9,998 nucleotides of DNA. It comes from Acidimicrobiaceae bacterium (GTDB lineage: Bacteria > Actinomycetota > Acidimicrobiia > Acidimicrobiales > Palsa-688). A program made the position numbers and the translations under genes. The notes below the pieces were generated by a model. It did no database searches, was not told the DNA's origin, and worked only from the letters and a program-made list of their open reading frames with translations. The stretch is from positions 256 to 10,253 of the forward strand of contig PMLI01000254.1 of the NCBI GenBank assembly GCA_003158835.1, given 5' to 3'. Each line of letters opens with the position of its first letter. Position 1 is the stretch's first letter. Below, in pieces: positions 1 to 7,291 of this stretch.

Positions 1-1031
1 GCCGGCACGGCCATGATGGCGCCCGTGCCGTAGCCCATCAGGACGTAGTCGGCCAAGTAGATGGGGACTTCCTCGTTGTTGAAGGGGTTTATGGCGTAGG
101 AACCGGTGAAGATGCCCCGCTTGTCCAGGGATGCCTCGGAGGACTGGCGTTCGAAATCCGGCTCCTGGCGGACGCGCTCGACGAAGGCGTCGACTGCCTC
201 TTGTCGTTCGGGGACGACCAGGGAGCCGACCAGCGGGTGCTCGGGCGCCAGGACCACGAACGTCATGCCGAAGCCGGTGTCCGGCCGAGTGGTGAAGACT
301 TCGATGCGTTGGTCCGAACCGGCGATCTCCATCTCGAACTGGGCGCCCTCGGAGCGGCCGATCCAGTTGCGCTGCATGATCTTGACCCGCTCGGGCCACT
401 CCAGGCCGTCCAGGTCGGCCAGCAGTTCGTCGGCGTAGGAGGTGATGCGGAAGAACCACTGTTCCAGGTCCTTTTTGACCACGAGGTCGCCGCTGCGCTC
501 GCACGTCCCGTCCGCCCGCACCTGCTCGTTGGCCAGTACCGTGGCGCACCCCGGGCACCAGTTGACGGGCGCCTTCTTGCGGTAGGCCAGGCCGGCCTCC
601 AGGAAGCGCAGGAAGATGACCTGGTTGAAGCGCATGTAGAGCGGGTCGTGGCTGCGCACGACCCGCCGCCAGTCGTAGCCGGATCCGAGGCGGCGCAACG
701 AGCTCTGCAGCTCGGCGATGCGAGCGTCGGTGAACAAGCGGGGGTGGGTGCCGGTCTTGATGGCGGCGTTCTCGGCCGGCAGGCCGAAGCTGTCGAAGCC
801 GATCGGGCTCAGCACGGACCGGCCCTGCATGGTGCGCCAGCGGACGTTCAGGTCGCCGAAGGTGTAGTTGCGCACGTGGCCCTGGTGGGCGGCGCCGCTC
901 GGGTACGGGTACATGCACAGCACGTAGAAAGGCGGGCGGGGGTCGTCGTTGGCCACTTCGTACGCGTGTTCGTCGGTCCACCGGGCCTGCCAGCGGCTCT
1001 CGACTTCGGGCGCGTCGTAGGCGTAGATCAT
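1..1031 (-). CDS. leuS: Leucyl-tRNA synthetase, N-terminal part (C-terminus beyond the left edge)
   Basis: This class I aminoacyl-tRNA synthetase charges tRNA-Leu with leucine in the cytoplasm. About 343 residues are visible. The catalytic-core signature is YPYPSGAAHQGHVRNYT at residues 41-57, where the HIGH-type motif appears as HQGH (49-52). It is followed by GFDSFGLPAENAA (78-90) and a CPGC zinc-binding knuckle (159-162). RNWIGRSEGA (221-230) leads into the CP1 editing domain, whose FTTRPDT motif is at 246-252. The window ends inside the editing domain at a GYGTGAIMAVPA stretch, so the KMSKS loop and anticodon-binding domain lie outside. The ATG at 1031 gives the usual LeuRS N-terminus. 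No clear Shine-Dalgarno is present, but a TACCCT box lies 8 nt upstream, so the transcript may be leaderless. It is divergent from the FHA gene, with 75 bp between the two starts. Identification is certain. Confidence 0.97.
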   Translation of the reverse strand, partial: MIYAYDAPEVESRWQARWTDEHAYEVANDDPRPPFYVLCMYPYPSGAAHQGHVRNYTFGDLNVRWRTMQGRSVLSPIGFDSFGLPAENAAIKTGTHPRLFTDARIAELQSSLRRLGSGYDWRRVVRSHDPLYMRFNQVIFLRFLEAGLAYRKKAPVNWCPGCATVLANEQVRADGTCERSGDLVVKKDLEQWFFRITSYADELLADLDGLEWPERVKIMQRNWIGRSEGAQFEMEIAGSDQRIEVFTTRPDTGFGMTFVVLAPEHPLVGSLVVPERQEAVDAFVERVRQEPDFERQSSEASLDKRGIFTGSYAINPFNNEEVPIYLADYVLMGYGTGAIMAVP

Positions 1032-1039
1032 GGGTCCCC

Positions 1040-1045
1040 AGGGTA
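1040..1045 (-). promoter_or_regulatory. Candidate -10 box (TACCCT) for leuS
   Basis: On the minus strand TACCCT fits the actinobacterial TANNNT -10 consensus and ends 8 nt before the leuS ATG. That spacing would start transcription at or next to the start codon, giving a leaderless mRNA. No good -35 hexamer is apparent in the GC-rich sequence upstream. The call rests on motif and spacing only. Confidence 0.35.
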
Positions 1046-1093
1046 CGCGAAACGGCGCTCGCGCCCGGTCCCGGGCCCGGGCCCCACCTGTTG

Positions 1094-1099
1094 TACCTT
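1094..1099 (+). promoter_or_regulatory. Candidate -10 box (TACCTT) for the FHA gene
   Basis: TACCTT matches TANNNT and ends 7 nt before the GTG at 1107, the spacing expected if transcription begins at the start codon. No Shine-Dalgarno precedes this GTG, which supports leaderless expression. No convincing -35 element is seen. Confidence 0.35.
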
Positions 1100-1106
1100 G
1101 CCTGTT

Positions 1107-1808
1107 GTGGCAGGAGCGAGATGTACCCTCACTATCGGGCTCGGCGACCAGCGCTACGAGGTCGGCGAGGGCGAGGAACTGACCTTCGGGCGCTCGCCGC
1201 GGACCACCCTCTGCCTGGATCCCTCCGACCTCGGCATCTCCCGCGTGGCGGGCTCGTTCGAAGCCGACGCCGGGGTCTGGTGGCTCGTCAACAAGAGCAC
1301 GGTCCGCCCCCTCGAGGTCGTCGACGACGTGGGCATCCGCACCGTCCTGCCTCCGGGCCGCCGCCTCGCCGTCACCGCCCCGATCACCGTGATAGTCGAA
1401 GGAGCCATGAGGCGGCACGCCCTCACCGTCGACCTGCCCGAAGAGGCCCTGGAAGGCGGGCCGGGCGGGCCCATCTCCGGGCCCCATTTCGAAGGCAACC
1501 CCACCCGGGCCGCGTCCGAAGTGTCCATCACCTCGGCTGACAAGGTGGCCCTGGTGGCCCTGTTTTCGGGCTACCTGGAGCCGTTCCCCCGCTACGACCC
1601 CCATCCCAAGAGCTACGCCGACGCCGCCGCCCGCCTCAAGTGGCCCCGCACCACCCTCGTCAAGCGGGTCGAGTACATGCGCACCAGGTTGACCAACGCC
1701 GGGGTCCCCAACCTCCTGGGCGAGAACGCCCTTCAGCACCTGGCCGAGTGGGCCCTGGCCACCGGCCTCATCAGCCGCACCGACCTGGCCCTCTTGCCGC
1801 CCCGCTAG
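1107..1808 (+). CDS. FHA-domain protein with C-terminal helix-turn-helix-like region
   Basis: The protein is about 233 aa. Residues 5-100 look like a forkhead-associated phosphothreonine-binding domain: a beta-rich start (TLTIGLGDQRYEVGEGEELT), GRSP at 28-31 and ISRVAGSF at 44-51. The usual FHA S-x-x-H histidine is replaced, so classic phosphopeptide binding is uncertain. Residues about 143-225 are helical and contain SYADAAARLKWPRTTLVKR (169-187) followed by VEYMRTRL, which reads as a DNA-binding helix-turn-helix. This two-part layout is familiar in actinobacterial FHA proteins, probably regulators linked to Ser/Thr kinase signalling; that role is inferred from family. The frame stays open upstream to 201, but that stretch is antisense to leuS. 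The GTG at 1107 is the first start outside leuS that gives an FHA-like N-terminus. The alternative ATG at 1121 is in another frame. Confidence 0.85.
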   Translation: MAGARCTLTIGLGDQRYEVGEGEELTFGRSPRTTLCLDPSDLGISRVAGSFEADAGVWWLVNKSTVRPLEVVDDVGIRTVLPPGRRLAVTAPITVIVEGAMRRHALTVDLPEEALEGGPGGPISGPHFEGNPTRAASEVSITSADKVALVALFSGYLEPFPRYDPHPKSYADAAARLKWPRTTLVKRVEYMRTRLTNAGVPNLLGENALQHLAEWALATGLISRTDLALLPPR

Positions 1809-1878
1809 CTTTGTCGGCCAGCCCCAGCCGGGGGAGGGGCCGCCCCACTCGGTGGACGGCCGCCAGCGCCTACTCTGC

Positions 1879-1884
1879 TAGTCT
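1879..1884 (+). promoter_or_regulatory. Possible -10 box (TAGTCT) for tRNA-Ala
   Basis: TAGTCT fits TANNNT and ends 12 nt before the first base of tRNA-Ala. A second TANNNT match, TACTCT, lies at 1871-1876. TGGACG near 1853 is a weak -35 candidate with imperfect spacing to either. A short C/G-rich dyad (1818-1846) lies between the FHA stop and this promoter but has no T tract. Confidence 0.25.
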
Positions 1885-1896
1885 CGGGGTCACCTC

Positions 1897-1969
<73 letters not shown>

Positions 1970-2028
1970 CCGAATAAGCCCTGGTCAGGGGGGTGCGGGT
2001 CGGCGCAGGTGGCGGTCGGGTCCCCAGA

Positions 2029-2060
2029 TGGCAGCCAAGCTGGCAGCCAAGCGGCAGCCA
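2029..2060 (+). repeat. Tandem 12-bp repeat (TGGCAGCCAAGC, two full and one partial copy)
   Basis: TGGCAGCCAAGC occurs at 2029-2040 and again at 2041-2052, followed by the partial copy GGCAGCCA at 2053-2060. The repeat begins 60 bp after the tRNA 3' end. Short directly repeated boxes beside a tRNA are typical of the arm-binding region of a tyrosine-integrase attachment site, or of repeats encoding the tail of such an integrase. Neither can be proven here because no integrase gene is in the window. Confidence 0.8.
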
Positions 2061-2072
2061 CGATGCGGCTGA

Positions 2073-2732
2073 ATTTGCAGGTAGAGCCCGGTTTTAAGCC
2101 CACTGAGCAGTTATCGAGTTTGGTGGTCCGCGTCCCTGCAAAAACTCCGACACGCTGCTGATGTCGCCTCACGAGTGCTCGAAATCGACACGGGAGAAGC
2201 CGTGATGTGGGCACCCTCCAGGGTCGCCCAAGACAACCGCCCGGGCCTGTACCCCCAACCGCGGGGCTTGGTCAGCGAGCCTGGGGGGTCCTCCATGGGT
2301 AGATGGATCGCTTCGGGGACCAGCACGGGCCAGAGCACGTGCAAGACCTGTCCGGCGACGTCACCAGCCCTCGTTTGTGATCCGTGGCTTCGGCCCGCGA
2401 CAAGACGTTCGCCGTCACGGCATCGTTCGCGGCGCCGCCCGGCGCCGAGGGCACAAAGCGCCTGCAGGGCTACGAGGGCGACGGCCGGCGCGGGTCGTCC
2501 GGCTCCAGGGCACTGAGGCGCCACGGGTCTGGCTCGGGGACGTCGGTGCATGGGGCCAGTCACCCCGTTAGTACGGGGGGATCGTCGTCCCGCTCGTAGC
2601 TCTGAAGATTCAGAGCCCGGGCTGCGCGTGGACGGCGACCCTTGCTGGCGCTACCGGTGCTTGGCATGGGCGAAGGGGGGGATGGCTGCCGCCAGAAGGC
2701 GAGGTCCAAATGGTGCCGCGCTACGGTGATCG
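2073..2732. other. Gene-poor stretch between tRNA-Ala and the R-M genes
   Basis: No frame on either strand gives a recognisable protein. The most coding-like piece is a minus-strand frame (2563 down to 2111). Its part from about 2370 to 2200 has G/C-rich third positions and reads HLPMEDPPGSLTKPRGWGY, but the frame loses that character toward both ends. It could be a gene remnant. No phage attachment repeat, RNA gene or insertion-sequence end was recognised. Its position after the tRNA and before the R-M pair suits a decayed integration junction. Confidence 0.4.
2722..2727 (+). promoter_or_regulatory. Candidate -10 box (TACGGT) for the restriction endonuclease gene
   Basis: TACGGT fits TANNNT and ends 5 nt before the TTG at 2733 and 8 nt before the GTG at 2736. 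There is no Shine-Dalgarno upstream and an in-frame TGA at 2727 prevents a longer start, so leaderless expression from the TTG or GTG is plausible. No clear -35 is seen. Confidence 0.3.
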
Positions 2733-4031
2733 TTGGTGTCCCGAACGAAGCCCACCTGGCTCGGACCCAATTTCGAAACCGACCTGAAGCGGAACAAGGC
2801 GGTAAAGGACCTCGTGCGGAGCGCCATTGAGCAGGCTGTGGCCGAGCACCGAGCAGGGGCTCGGCCAATCGAAACAACGCCCGCTCCGTTGCTGGCCAAG
2901 CTCACCTCGTCACTGGGCGACCCAGAGGGCCCGAGGGCATCCGCGGCGGCCGAGCTGGCCCTGGTGCTGTGCGCCTACTGCATCGCCGAAGGGCGAGTAC
3001 TCAAGCTCCTCCCGCCCAGTACCGACCTCCAGACGACGAACCGGCTGTCTGGTGACCGAGCCGTTAGTCAGTACGTCTCGGTCGTGCTGAAGCGGTACAA
3101 CATTCCGGCCACCGATGGGGCCATGCAATCGAGCACCTACCGGGGCGGCTACCAAGCCCTCCAGGCGTCCGACCCGGCCGTGGGAGAGTTCCTGGTGTGG
3201 ATGGCGGGCGCTGACCTCGAGGCCGTGAACGGGTTGTTCACTCGCCTGGCTCGCTCCCTGGCTGAGCAGGAGTTGGCCTTCGCCGAGCTGCCGGCCCTGG
3301 AGGTCGATGCCTTCGGTTTCGTGGCCATGAGAGCGCTCATCGAGCGGCTGAGAGCCAAGCCCTCCGGAGGAGCCTTCGAGCAGTACCTCGTCGCCGCCCT
3401 GCTCAGCGAGGAATTTGCCCTCGCCCACCCATCGTGGCGAGTCGGGACCAAGTCGGTGGGGGCTCCGGACACCTCAGCCCGCACAACTGGTGACGTCGAG
3501 GTCCGGCGCAAGCAGCGGTTGGAGTACGCCATCGAGGTATCGGCGCACGACTGGCGCGACAAGGTTGGTCAGGCGGCCCAAACTGCTCGACGGACCCACG
3601 CGCAGCAGGTGACCGTCGTGGCTCCGGCTCCGGGGCTTACGTCCGATCACTTGGCCGTGGCGGTCGCCGAGGCTGGTGCTCCCGCCGGGGTCGACATTGC
3701 CGTCGTCGATCTGGGGGCCTTCCTCGATGCAGTCAGCTCCAGACTGAGACCCGTCTCCCGCGCTGCCGCGGTACGCGCCGTGCACCGGCACCTCGTCACG
3801 TGGGGTCGAACTCGGCCGGACCTCGTTGCCCACCTGGTCGAAGCGGTGAACGCCCTCGGCCTTACTTCATCGCACCCGAGCGCCAGTTCCCCTAAGGGCA
3901 TCGCCGAACCCGTGGCCAGACTGCGCAGTCTGTCGTCCGAGAGCGATGATGAACTGGTCGTCGAGGTCGGCCGTGGAGATCTCGACGTCGTGCTCGGCTG
4001 GGTCGAGGGACGCCTGGGCGAGAGGGGCTAG
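2733..4031 (+). CDS. Putative type II restriction endonuclease (SacI-like)
   Basis: The protein is about 432 aa and is predicted to cleave DNA at the site protected by the neighbouring methyltransferase. The informative region is residues 239-280: TKSVGAPD, then TTGDVEV (251-257), a short basic turn, YAIEVS (265-270) and HDWRDKVGQAAQ (272-283), followed by a predicted beta strand QQVTVVAP (291-298). The order acidic residue (D254), 13-residue gap, E268 on a strand resembles a PD-(D/E)XK nuclease core and the GDVxV...VEV segment I remember from SacI. The usual lysine two residues after E268 is serine (S270); K277, K240 or E216 could compensate. The N-terminal 200 residues are helical. Start is TTG 2733 or GTG 2736, since an in-frame stop lies just upstream. 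It converges on the methyltransferase, sharing CTAG at the stops. The R-M role is inferred mainly from that pairing; the SacI assignment is tentative. Confidence 0.65.
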   Translation: MVSRTKPTWLGPNFETDLKRNKAVKDLVRSAIEQAVAEHRAGARPIETTPAPLLAKLTSSLGDPEGPRASAAAELALVLCAYCIAEGRVLKLLPPSTDLQTTNRLSGDRAVSQYVSVVLKRYNIPATDGAMQSSTYRGGYQALQASDPAVGEFLVWMAGADLEAVNGLFTRLARSLAEQELAFAELPALEVDAFGFVAMRALIERLRAKPSGGAFEQYLVAALLSEEFALAHPSWRVGTKSVGAPDTSARTTGDVEVRRKQRLEYAIEVSAHDWRDKVGQAAQTARRTHAQQVTVVAPAPGLTSDHLAVAVAEAGAPAGVDIAVVDLGAFLDAVSSRLRPVSRAAAVRAVHRHLVTWGRTRPDLVAHLVEAVNALGLTSSHPSASSPKGIAEPVARLRSLSSESDDELVVEVGRGDLDVVLGWVEGRLGERG

Positions 4032-5110
4032 CGCAGCGAGTCAGACAACTGGCGGGCCACGGCCCGAGCCAGCGCCGGGGGAACGGCGTTGCCTACTTGG
4101 CGGTACTGAGACGAGCGAGAGCCTGCAAACCGCAGCCAAGCCGGGAATGTCTGGAGTGATGCCGCCTCGGCGACGGTGATGCGCCGTGCCCCCGGCACCT
4201 TCCCGCTCCGGGGCTGACCGCCGGCCATGAGGTGAGCGTGGTAGTTAGGGACAACGCCTTGGGTGTCGACCCAGGGGGTCTTGTTGCCGCCCATGGAGGC
4301 GAGCATTGTCGGGGCCGGCTTGGCCAGGTCTATGGGCCGGCCGCCGCCGTTGTAGATCTGGCCATGGTAGGGGTCGGGACGCAGCGATGGGTTCGAGGCG
4401 TACGTGACGATGCTCGGGTTCGGCTCACCCAGCACCTCAGGGCTGATCACCGAACCGGCGGGAACGTGCGCCAAGGGTCGGCCTGGGCCGTGGGTAGGCG
4501 CCGGCCAGGGAAAGCTCGTTCCTTCCCGCACGCCAACGACGAACAGGCGTTGGCGGTTCTGGGGGACTCCGTAATCAGCGGCTTGGAGAACTCGCCAGTT
4601 CACCGTGTAGTCGAGCCTCGCCTCCTTGTCGACCTGGTCACCCAACAGATCAGCCAGGGGCCGTTCCCCGCTGAGCACCCGGATGATCAACTCGAAAGTC
4701 GATCGTGTCTCACCCTTGGCCAGGCCGGCCACGTTCTCCAGCACAAAGGCTCTAGGTGACGCCTCGTAAAGAGCCCGCGTGAACTGGGGAATACCGTCGC
4801 GTGGGTCAGCGTGGCCCCGCCGGAGCCCGCCGAGGCTCCAGGGCTGGCACGGAGGGCCGCCGACGATCGTGTCGAGATGACCCCAGTACTGGCGGAAGTC
4901 GATCTCGCAGATGTCCTGCTCGTGGAACTTCACGGGCTCAGCGCCCCGGTCTACTAGGTGCTCATGTGCGGCCTGGTAGGTGGCGGCCGAGTCGCCGTCG
5001 TACTCGACGGCCGCCACTACCTGAAAGTTCTCCTCCGCAAAACCGAGGGAAAGCCCGCCCGCCCCAGCGAACAGGTCTGCGATCTTCAGACTGTCGGTCT
5101 TGGCGTTCAC
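4028..5110 (-). CDS. DNA (cytosine-5) methyltransferase of a type II R-M system
   Basis: The 360-aa enzyme transfers a methyl group from S-adenosylmethionine to C5 of cytosine at a specific site, protecting host DNA. All main motifs are present in order: motif I DLFAGAGGLSLGF (12-24, cofactor binding), motif IV GGPPCQPWS (84-92, catalytic Cys88), motif VI ENV (125-127), motif VIII QNRQRLFVVGVR (184-195), motif IX around RRITVAEAASLQTFP (309-323) and motif X QVGNAVPPALA (338-348). The target-recognition region lies about 200-305. The length is normal and the enzyme looks intact. The start is GTG 5110, preceded by GGGAG with 4 nt spacing. Its stop overlaps the endonuclease stop in CTAG (4028-4031), with no room for a terminator between them. 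No controller (C) protein gene is evident. The recognition sequence cannot be read from sequence alone. Confidence 0.95.
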   Translation of the reverse strand: MNAKTDSLKIADLFAGAGGLSLGFAEENFQVVAAVEYDGDSAATYQAAHEHLVDRGAEPVKFHEQDICEIDFRQYWGHLDTIVGGPPCQPWSLGGLRRGHADPRDGIPQFTRALYEASPRAFVLENVAGLAKGETRSTFELIIRVLSGERPLADLLGDQVDKEARLDYTVNWRVLQAADYGVPQNRQRLFVVGVREGTSFPWPAPTHGPGRPLAHVPAGSVISPEVLGEPNPSIVTYASNPSLRPDPYHGQIYNGGGRPIDLAKPAPTMLASMGGNKTPWVDTQGVVPNYHAHLMAGGQPRSGKVPGARRITVAEAASLQTFPAWLRFAGSRSSQYRQVGNAVPPALARAVARQLSDSLR

Positions 5111-5113
5111 TCA

Positions 5114-5120
5114 GCTCCCG
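5114..5120 (-). promoter_or_regulatory. Shine-Dalgarno of the methyltransferase gene
   Basis: On the minus strand CGGGAGC lies just before the GTG at 5110, with CTGA between GGGAG and the start. It selects this GTG as the start and contrasts with the leaderless-looking starts of leuS, the FHA gene and the endonuclease gene. Confidence 0.5.
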
Positions 5121-5382
5121 GTAACGAACAGGTGTTTGCGAAAAGGCTATCTGATCCGGTCCAGCCAGTGGCGGACTCTCAGGCGCTTCACGACGAGCCG
5201 AGCAGGCATAACTTGCGACGCTCAACTCCAGGATCCGAGGTTAACCGTCCTGCCGCCGTCTTCTCGCGGGCTCCTCGGCGTCGGGCGGCGTCTCGGGCCG
5301 GAGTGACCGCTGCATCCGCCACAACCATCGTAGGCAGGTCCGACGCGTAGGCCCGTTTGGGAGCAGCTAACGGTAGTGCCAC
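5121..5382. other. Intergenic region upstream of the methyltransferase, no gene recognised
   Basis: The roughly 260 bp between the methyltransferase start and the next plus-strand gene hold only short frames without codon bias or recognisable products. The methyltransferase promoter should be here, but no confident -10/-35 pair was found. A stretch at 5200-5215 (GAGCAGGCATAACTTG) loosely resembles one end of the structured repeats found further right, but the other end is not at the expected distance. Confidence 0.4.
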
Positions 5383-5406
5383 TTGGCTCCTGGCAAAGGT
5401 GGGCAT

Positions 5407-5831
5407 GTGGGGCTTAGGCGTGTGCGGCGAGAACTCGGGATAGAGCTGGCCTACCCGTTGGTCGCCGTTGGTTTGTTCGGCGTCCCTGACCCCGAGGTGT
5501 TCAACGACGTCGTCTCCCCGGTGGCCGGTGCCGCCGCCCTGGGAGGTATGAGCGCGGCCACCGGAGAGGCCGTGGACCGGACCATCAGGTTCCTCACGTC
5601 AGGAAGCCCGAGCTTGGCACGGCGATCCGCGAACTAAACCTCAGCAAGGGCCTCATGCAAATGGGCGTCGACACGCGGCCCACGAGTCCGCCACCGCCTG
5701 TCTTTGAACCCGACGACATGGTTGCCATCGAGCCGCCGTGTCATCCTCAGGAACCCGTCAAAGTGCCCGAGGGCTCGCAGGGCCCCTATCACTGCCTCGT
5801 ATGTCGCACCGCCTTCGCGCTGGAGGACTGA
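5407..5831 (+). pseudogene. Small hypothetical gene with an apparent single-base frameshift; Cys/His-rich C-terminus
   Basis: The family is not recognised. From GTG 5407 (AAAGGTGG precedes it; a TTG at 5383 is also possible) a G/C-at-third-position frame runs through LAYPLVAVGLFGVPDPEVF to AVDRTIRFL near 5595. It then loses codon character and stops at 5637. From about 5598 the next frame takes over with good codon use (VRKPELGTAIRELNLSKGL), continuing to a TGA at 5829. One missing base near 5596-5597 would join them into a protein of about 141 aa. Alternatively the second part is a separate 58-aa gene from ATG 5655. The C-terminus has a CH pair (EPPCHP) and HCLVC, followed by RTAFALED, which could bind zinc. 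The break is either real decay or a sequencing error. Confidence 0.5.
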
Positions 5832-5894
5832 TCGAGCTTGAGTGCTAACCGCGGCTCTAAATCAAAGCCACAACGGTTACAGGCTCGACCCTCA

Positions 5895-5960
5895 CCAATA
5901 AGTGCCGTTCGGTATCACACCGACCGTAGGCGACCTTGGGATCTTGGGCGCGCATTATGT
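5895..5960 (-). repeat. Structured repeat copy A (attC-like element)
   Basis: On the plus strand this begins CCAATAAGTGCCGTTCGGT (5895-5913), has a 32-nt variable middle and ends GGGCGCGCATTATGT (5946-5960). The 19-bp left end is identical to copy B at 8101. The ends are partly complementary: GTGCC pairs with GGCGC (one G:U), and outside it ATAA can pair with TTAT with a 3-nt bulge on one side. Inside, CGGT-ATCAC-ACCG forms a small hairpin. Read on the minus strand it begins 68 nt after the stop of the 7048-6029 gene. Placing it on the minus strand follows that gene context and is an inference. Confidence 0.75.
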
Positions 5961-6028
5961 GGTGTCGCCGCGTCGACAGCCAGGAGGCCACAATGGCCTT
6001 AGCCAGGCTCAATCTTCCCTGTTTGCCG

Positions 6029-7048
6029 TCAGGCTGGGTCGGCGTCTCCGTCCGCGGCTTGCTCTTTGGAGAGTAGATTTGTGCGGAGAAAGGTCGTCAT
6101 CGAGGATGCGGAGGCATCGTCTCGGTCAAGGTCTGCCATGCGGTAAAGGCGTGATATTAGTTCCTCAACTTCGGTTTCATTGAGGCGCTCTCCCCGCAAC
6201 CGTTCCGCACGCAAGGCTCGAGTTCGCATAACCAACCCTGGTACGTGTCTGAGGCGCGCTCGCCTGAGTGCAAGATGCCGCACGACAAAGAGGGACGGCG
6301 GCCAGGCGAGCGGCCAATGGGCCGCGTGGTACTCGCAGAACAGCCCGTAGTCGGGGTGCTCAGGCCCCGCGATGGTCGCCGCGAGGAATCCGACCATCGC
6401 GTCGGCGGTGTGCGACGCCGATCGGCGGCTCCACATCTTGAAAGGCCTCTCACGCGTCCTATTGGACCTTGGGTGCACGTGACGGAGCAGTGTCAGTGGA
6501 CCGGCGTGGGCGTACATGGCCGAGAGCGGGACGTAGTAGCGCCGGTAAAGATCCTGGGCGGCAGCTGGGCCACTGTTGGCGGCGATGTCGCTGACCATCG
6601 TCGCCGGCAACGGCAGGCCGCCCGGGCCGAGGAACGCCAGCATGTCATCGAGCACCTCCGTGCCAACGTCGGCCGCCTTAGTGAACTGGGCGAAGAGCTT
6701 CTTTAGGTCCTTGCCGGCTCCGGCGTCATAACGCTTGGCCGCGCCAGGCACGTTCAGGCAGTACAAGCCTGCGATCACCGTTTCCACTGCGGAGCGCGCT
6801 AACAGCGCTGCGCCCTCAGTGTTCCGAACGCGGGCTGCGCGTCTCGTCTGGTCCTGCAACCAGAGGAGGTGGAGCAGGGTAAGGCAGGCGAGTTCGGGCG
6901 CCGTCGCTTTCTCTCCCGACCACGCCTTCTCCGGGACAAGCCGGCGCGCCGCGTCACGCACCCGCCGGCGCCGGCGCCGGTCCTGACCGGCCCAGTAGCT
7001 CTTGAGCACGCGGCTCACCAAGCTGACGGCGGGCGTTGCACGTCCCAT
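6029..7048 (-). CDS. Helical protein, DUF5677-like (function unknown)
   Basis: The protein is about 339 aa, soluble and mostly alpha-helical. After a very basic stretch (GQDRRRRRRVRDAARR, 21-36), residues 80-97 read ALLARSAVETVIAGLYCL. This resembles the R-(S)-x-x-E helix of DUF5677-type proteins, and LYRRYYVPLSAMYAHAGPL (167-185) resembles their tyrosine/serine/histidine helix. That family match is from memory and moderate. The biochemical function of the family is not established. The frame is open up to 7468, but that extension would overlap the opposite-strand acetyltransferase gene and is low-complexity. ATG 7048 removes most of that overlap and gives a natural N-terminus (MGRATPAVSLVSRVLKSYW). 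Downstream on the same strand, 68 nt past the stop, lies structured repeat A. A second protein of similar architecture is encoded at 9167-8472. Confidence 0.75.
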   Translation of the reverse strand: MGRATPAVSLVSRVLKSYWAGQDRRRRRRVRDAARRLVPEKAWSGEKATAPELACLTLLHLLWLQDQTRRAARVRNTEGAALLARSAVETVIAGLYCLNVPGAAKRYDAGAGKDLKKLFAQFTKAADVGTEVLDDMLAFLGPGGLPLPATMVSDIAANSGPAAAQDLYRRYYVPLSAMYAHAGPLTLLRHVHPRSNRTRERPFKMWSRRSASHTADAMVGFLAATIAGPEHPDYGLFCEYHAAHWPLAWPPSLFVVRHLALRRARLRHVPGLVMRTRALRAERLRGERLNETEVEELISRLYRMADLDRDDASASSMTTFLRTNLLSKEQAADGDADPA

Positions 7049-7291
7049 ACCGGTAAGTCTGGCAGCCGAGTGGGACGGTTTCGGGAAGGCTCTGCTGACA
7101 TCACGTAAAGGTTCAGGCGCTGGCGAAGACCCAATAACCTCGCCCGACCTCGACTGGGGCCCTGCTCTACGTGAACCGCTCGGAAGGCGGTGAGACGCAA
7201 AGCCTGCCCTCCGGCATGAGCTTGTTACGACACCGGCACGTCCGCCGGCCCGGACTGCTTCGGGAGGGCCGGTCTCTGACAAGATCAGAGG

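Noticed and set aside
201..1106. Long plus-strand open frame continuous with the FHA gene
   Set aside because: It is antisense to the clearly identified leuS coding sequence. High GC keeps the opposite frame free of stops. The FHA protein begins at 1107.
2111..2563. Minus-strand frame of 150 codons in the gene-poor stretch
   Set aside because: Only its middle shows coding-like third positions. No family was recognised, and both ends are low-complexity Arg/Ala/Pro. It may be a remnant.
5200..5215. Possible fourth copy of the structured repeat (GAGCAGGCATAACTTG)
   Set aside because: Only 10 of 16 positions match the right end, and no left end lies at the required distance.
4232..5350. Several plus-strand frames opposite the methyltransferase
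   Set aside because: They are shadows of the methyltransferase, whose motifs are complete on the minus strand.
5993..6076. 27-codon plus-strand frame with a strong AGGAGG at 5982-5987
   Set aside because: It overlaps the 3' end of the minus-strand gene and has no recognisable product. The AGGAGG is notable just after repeat A, but one motif is not enough to call a gene.
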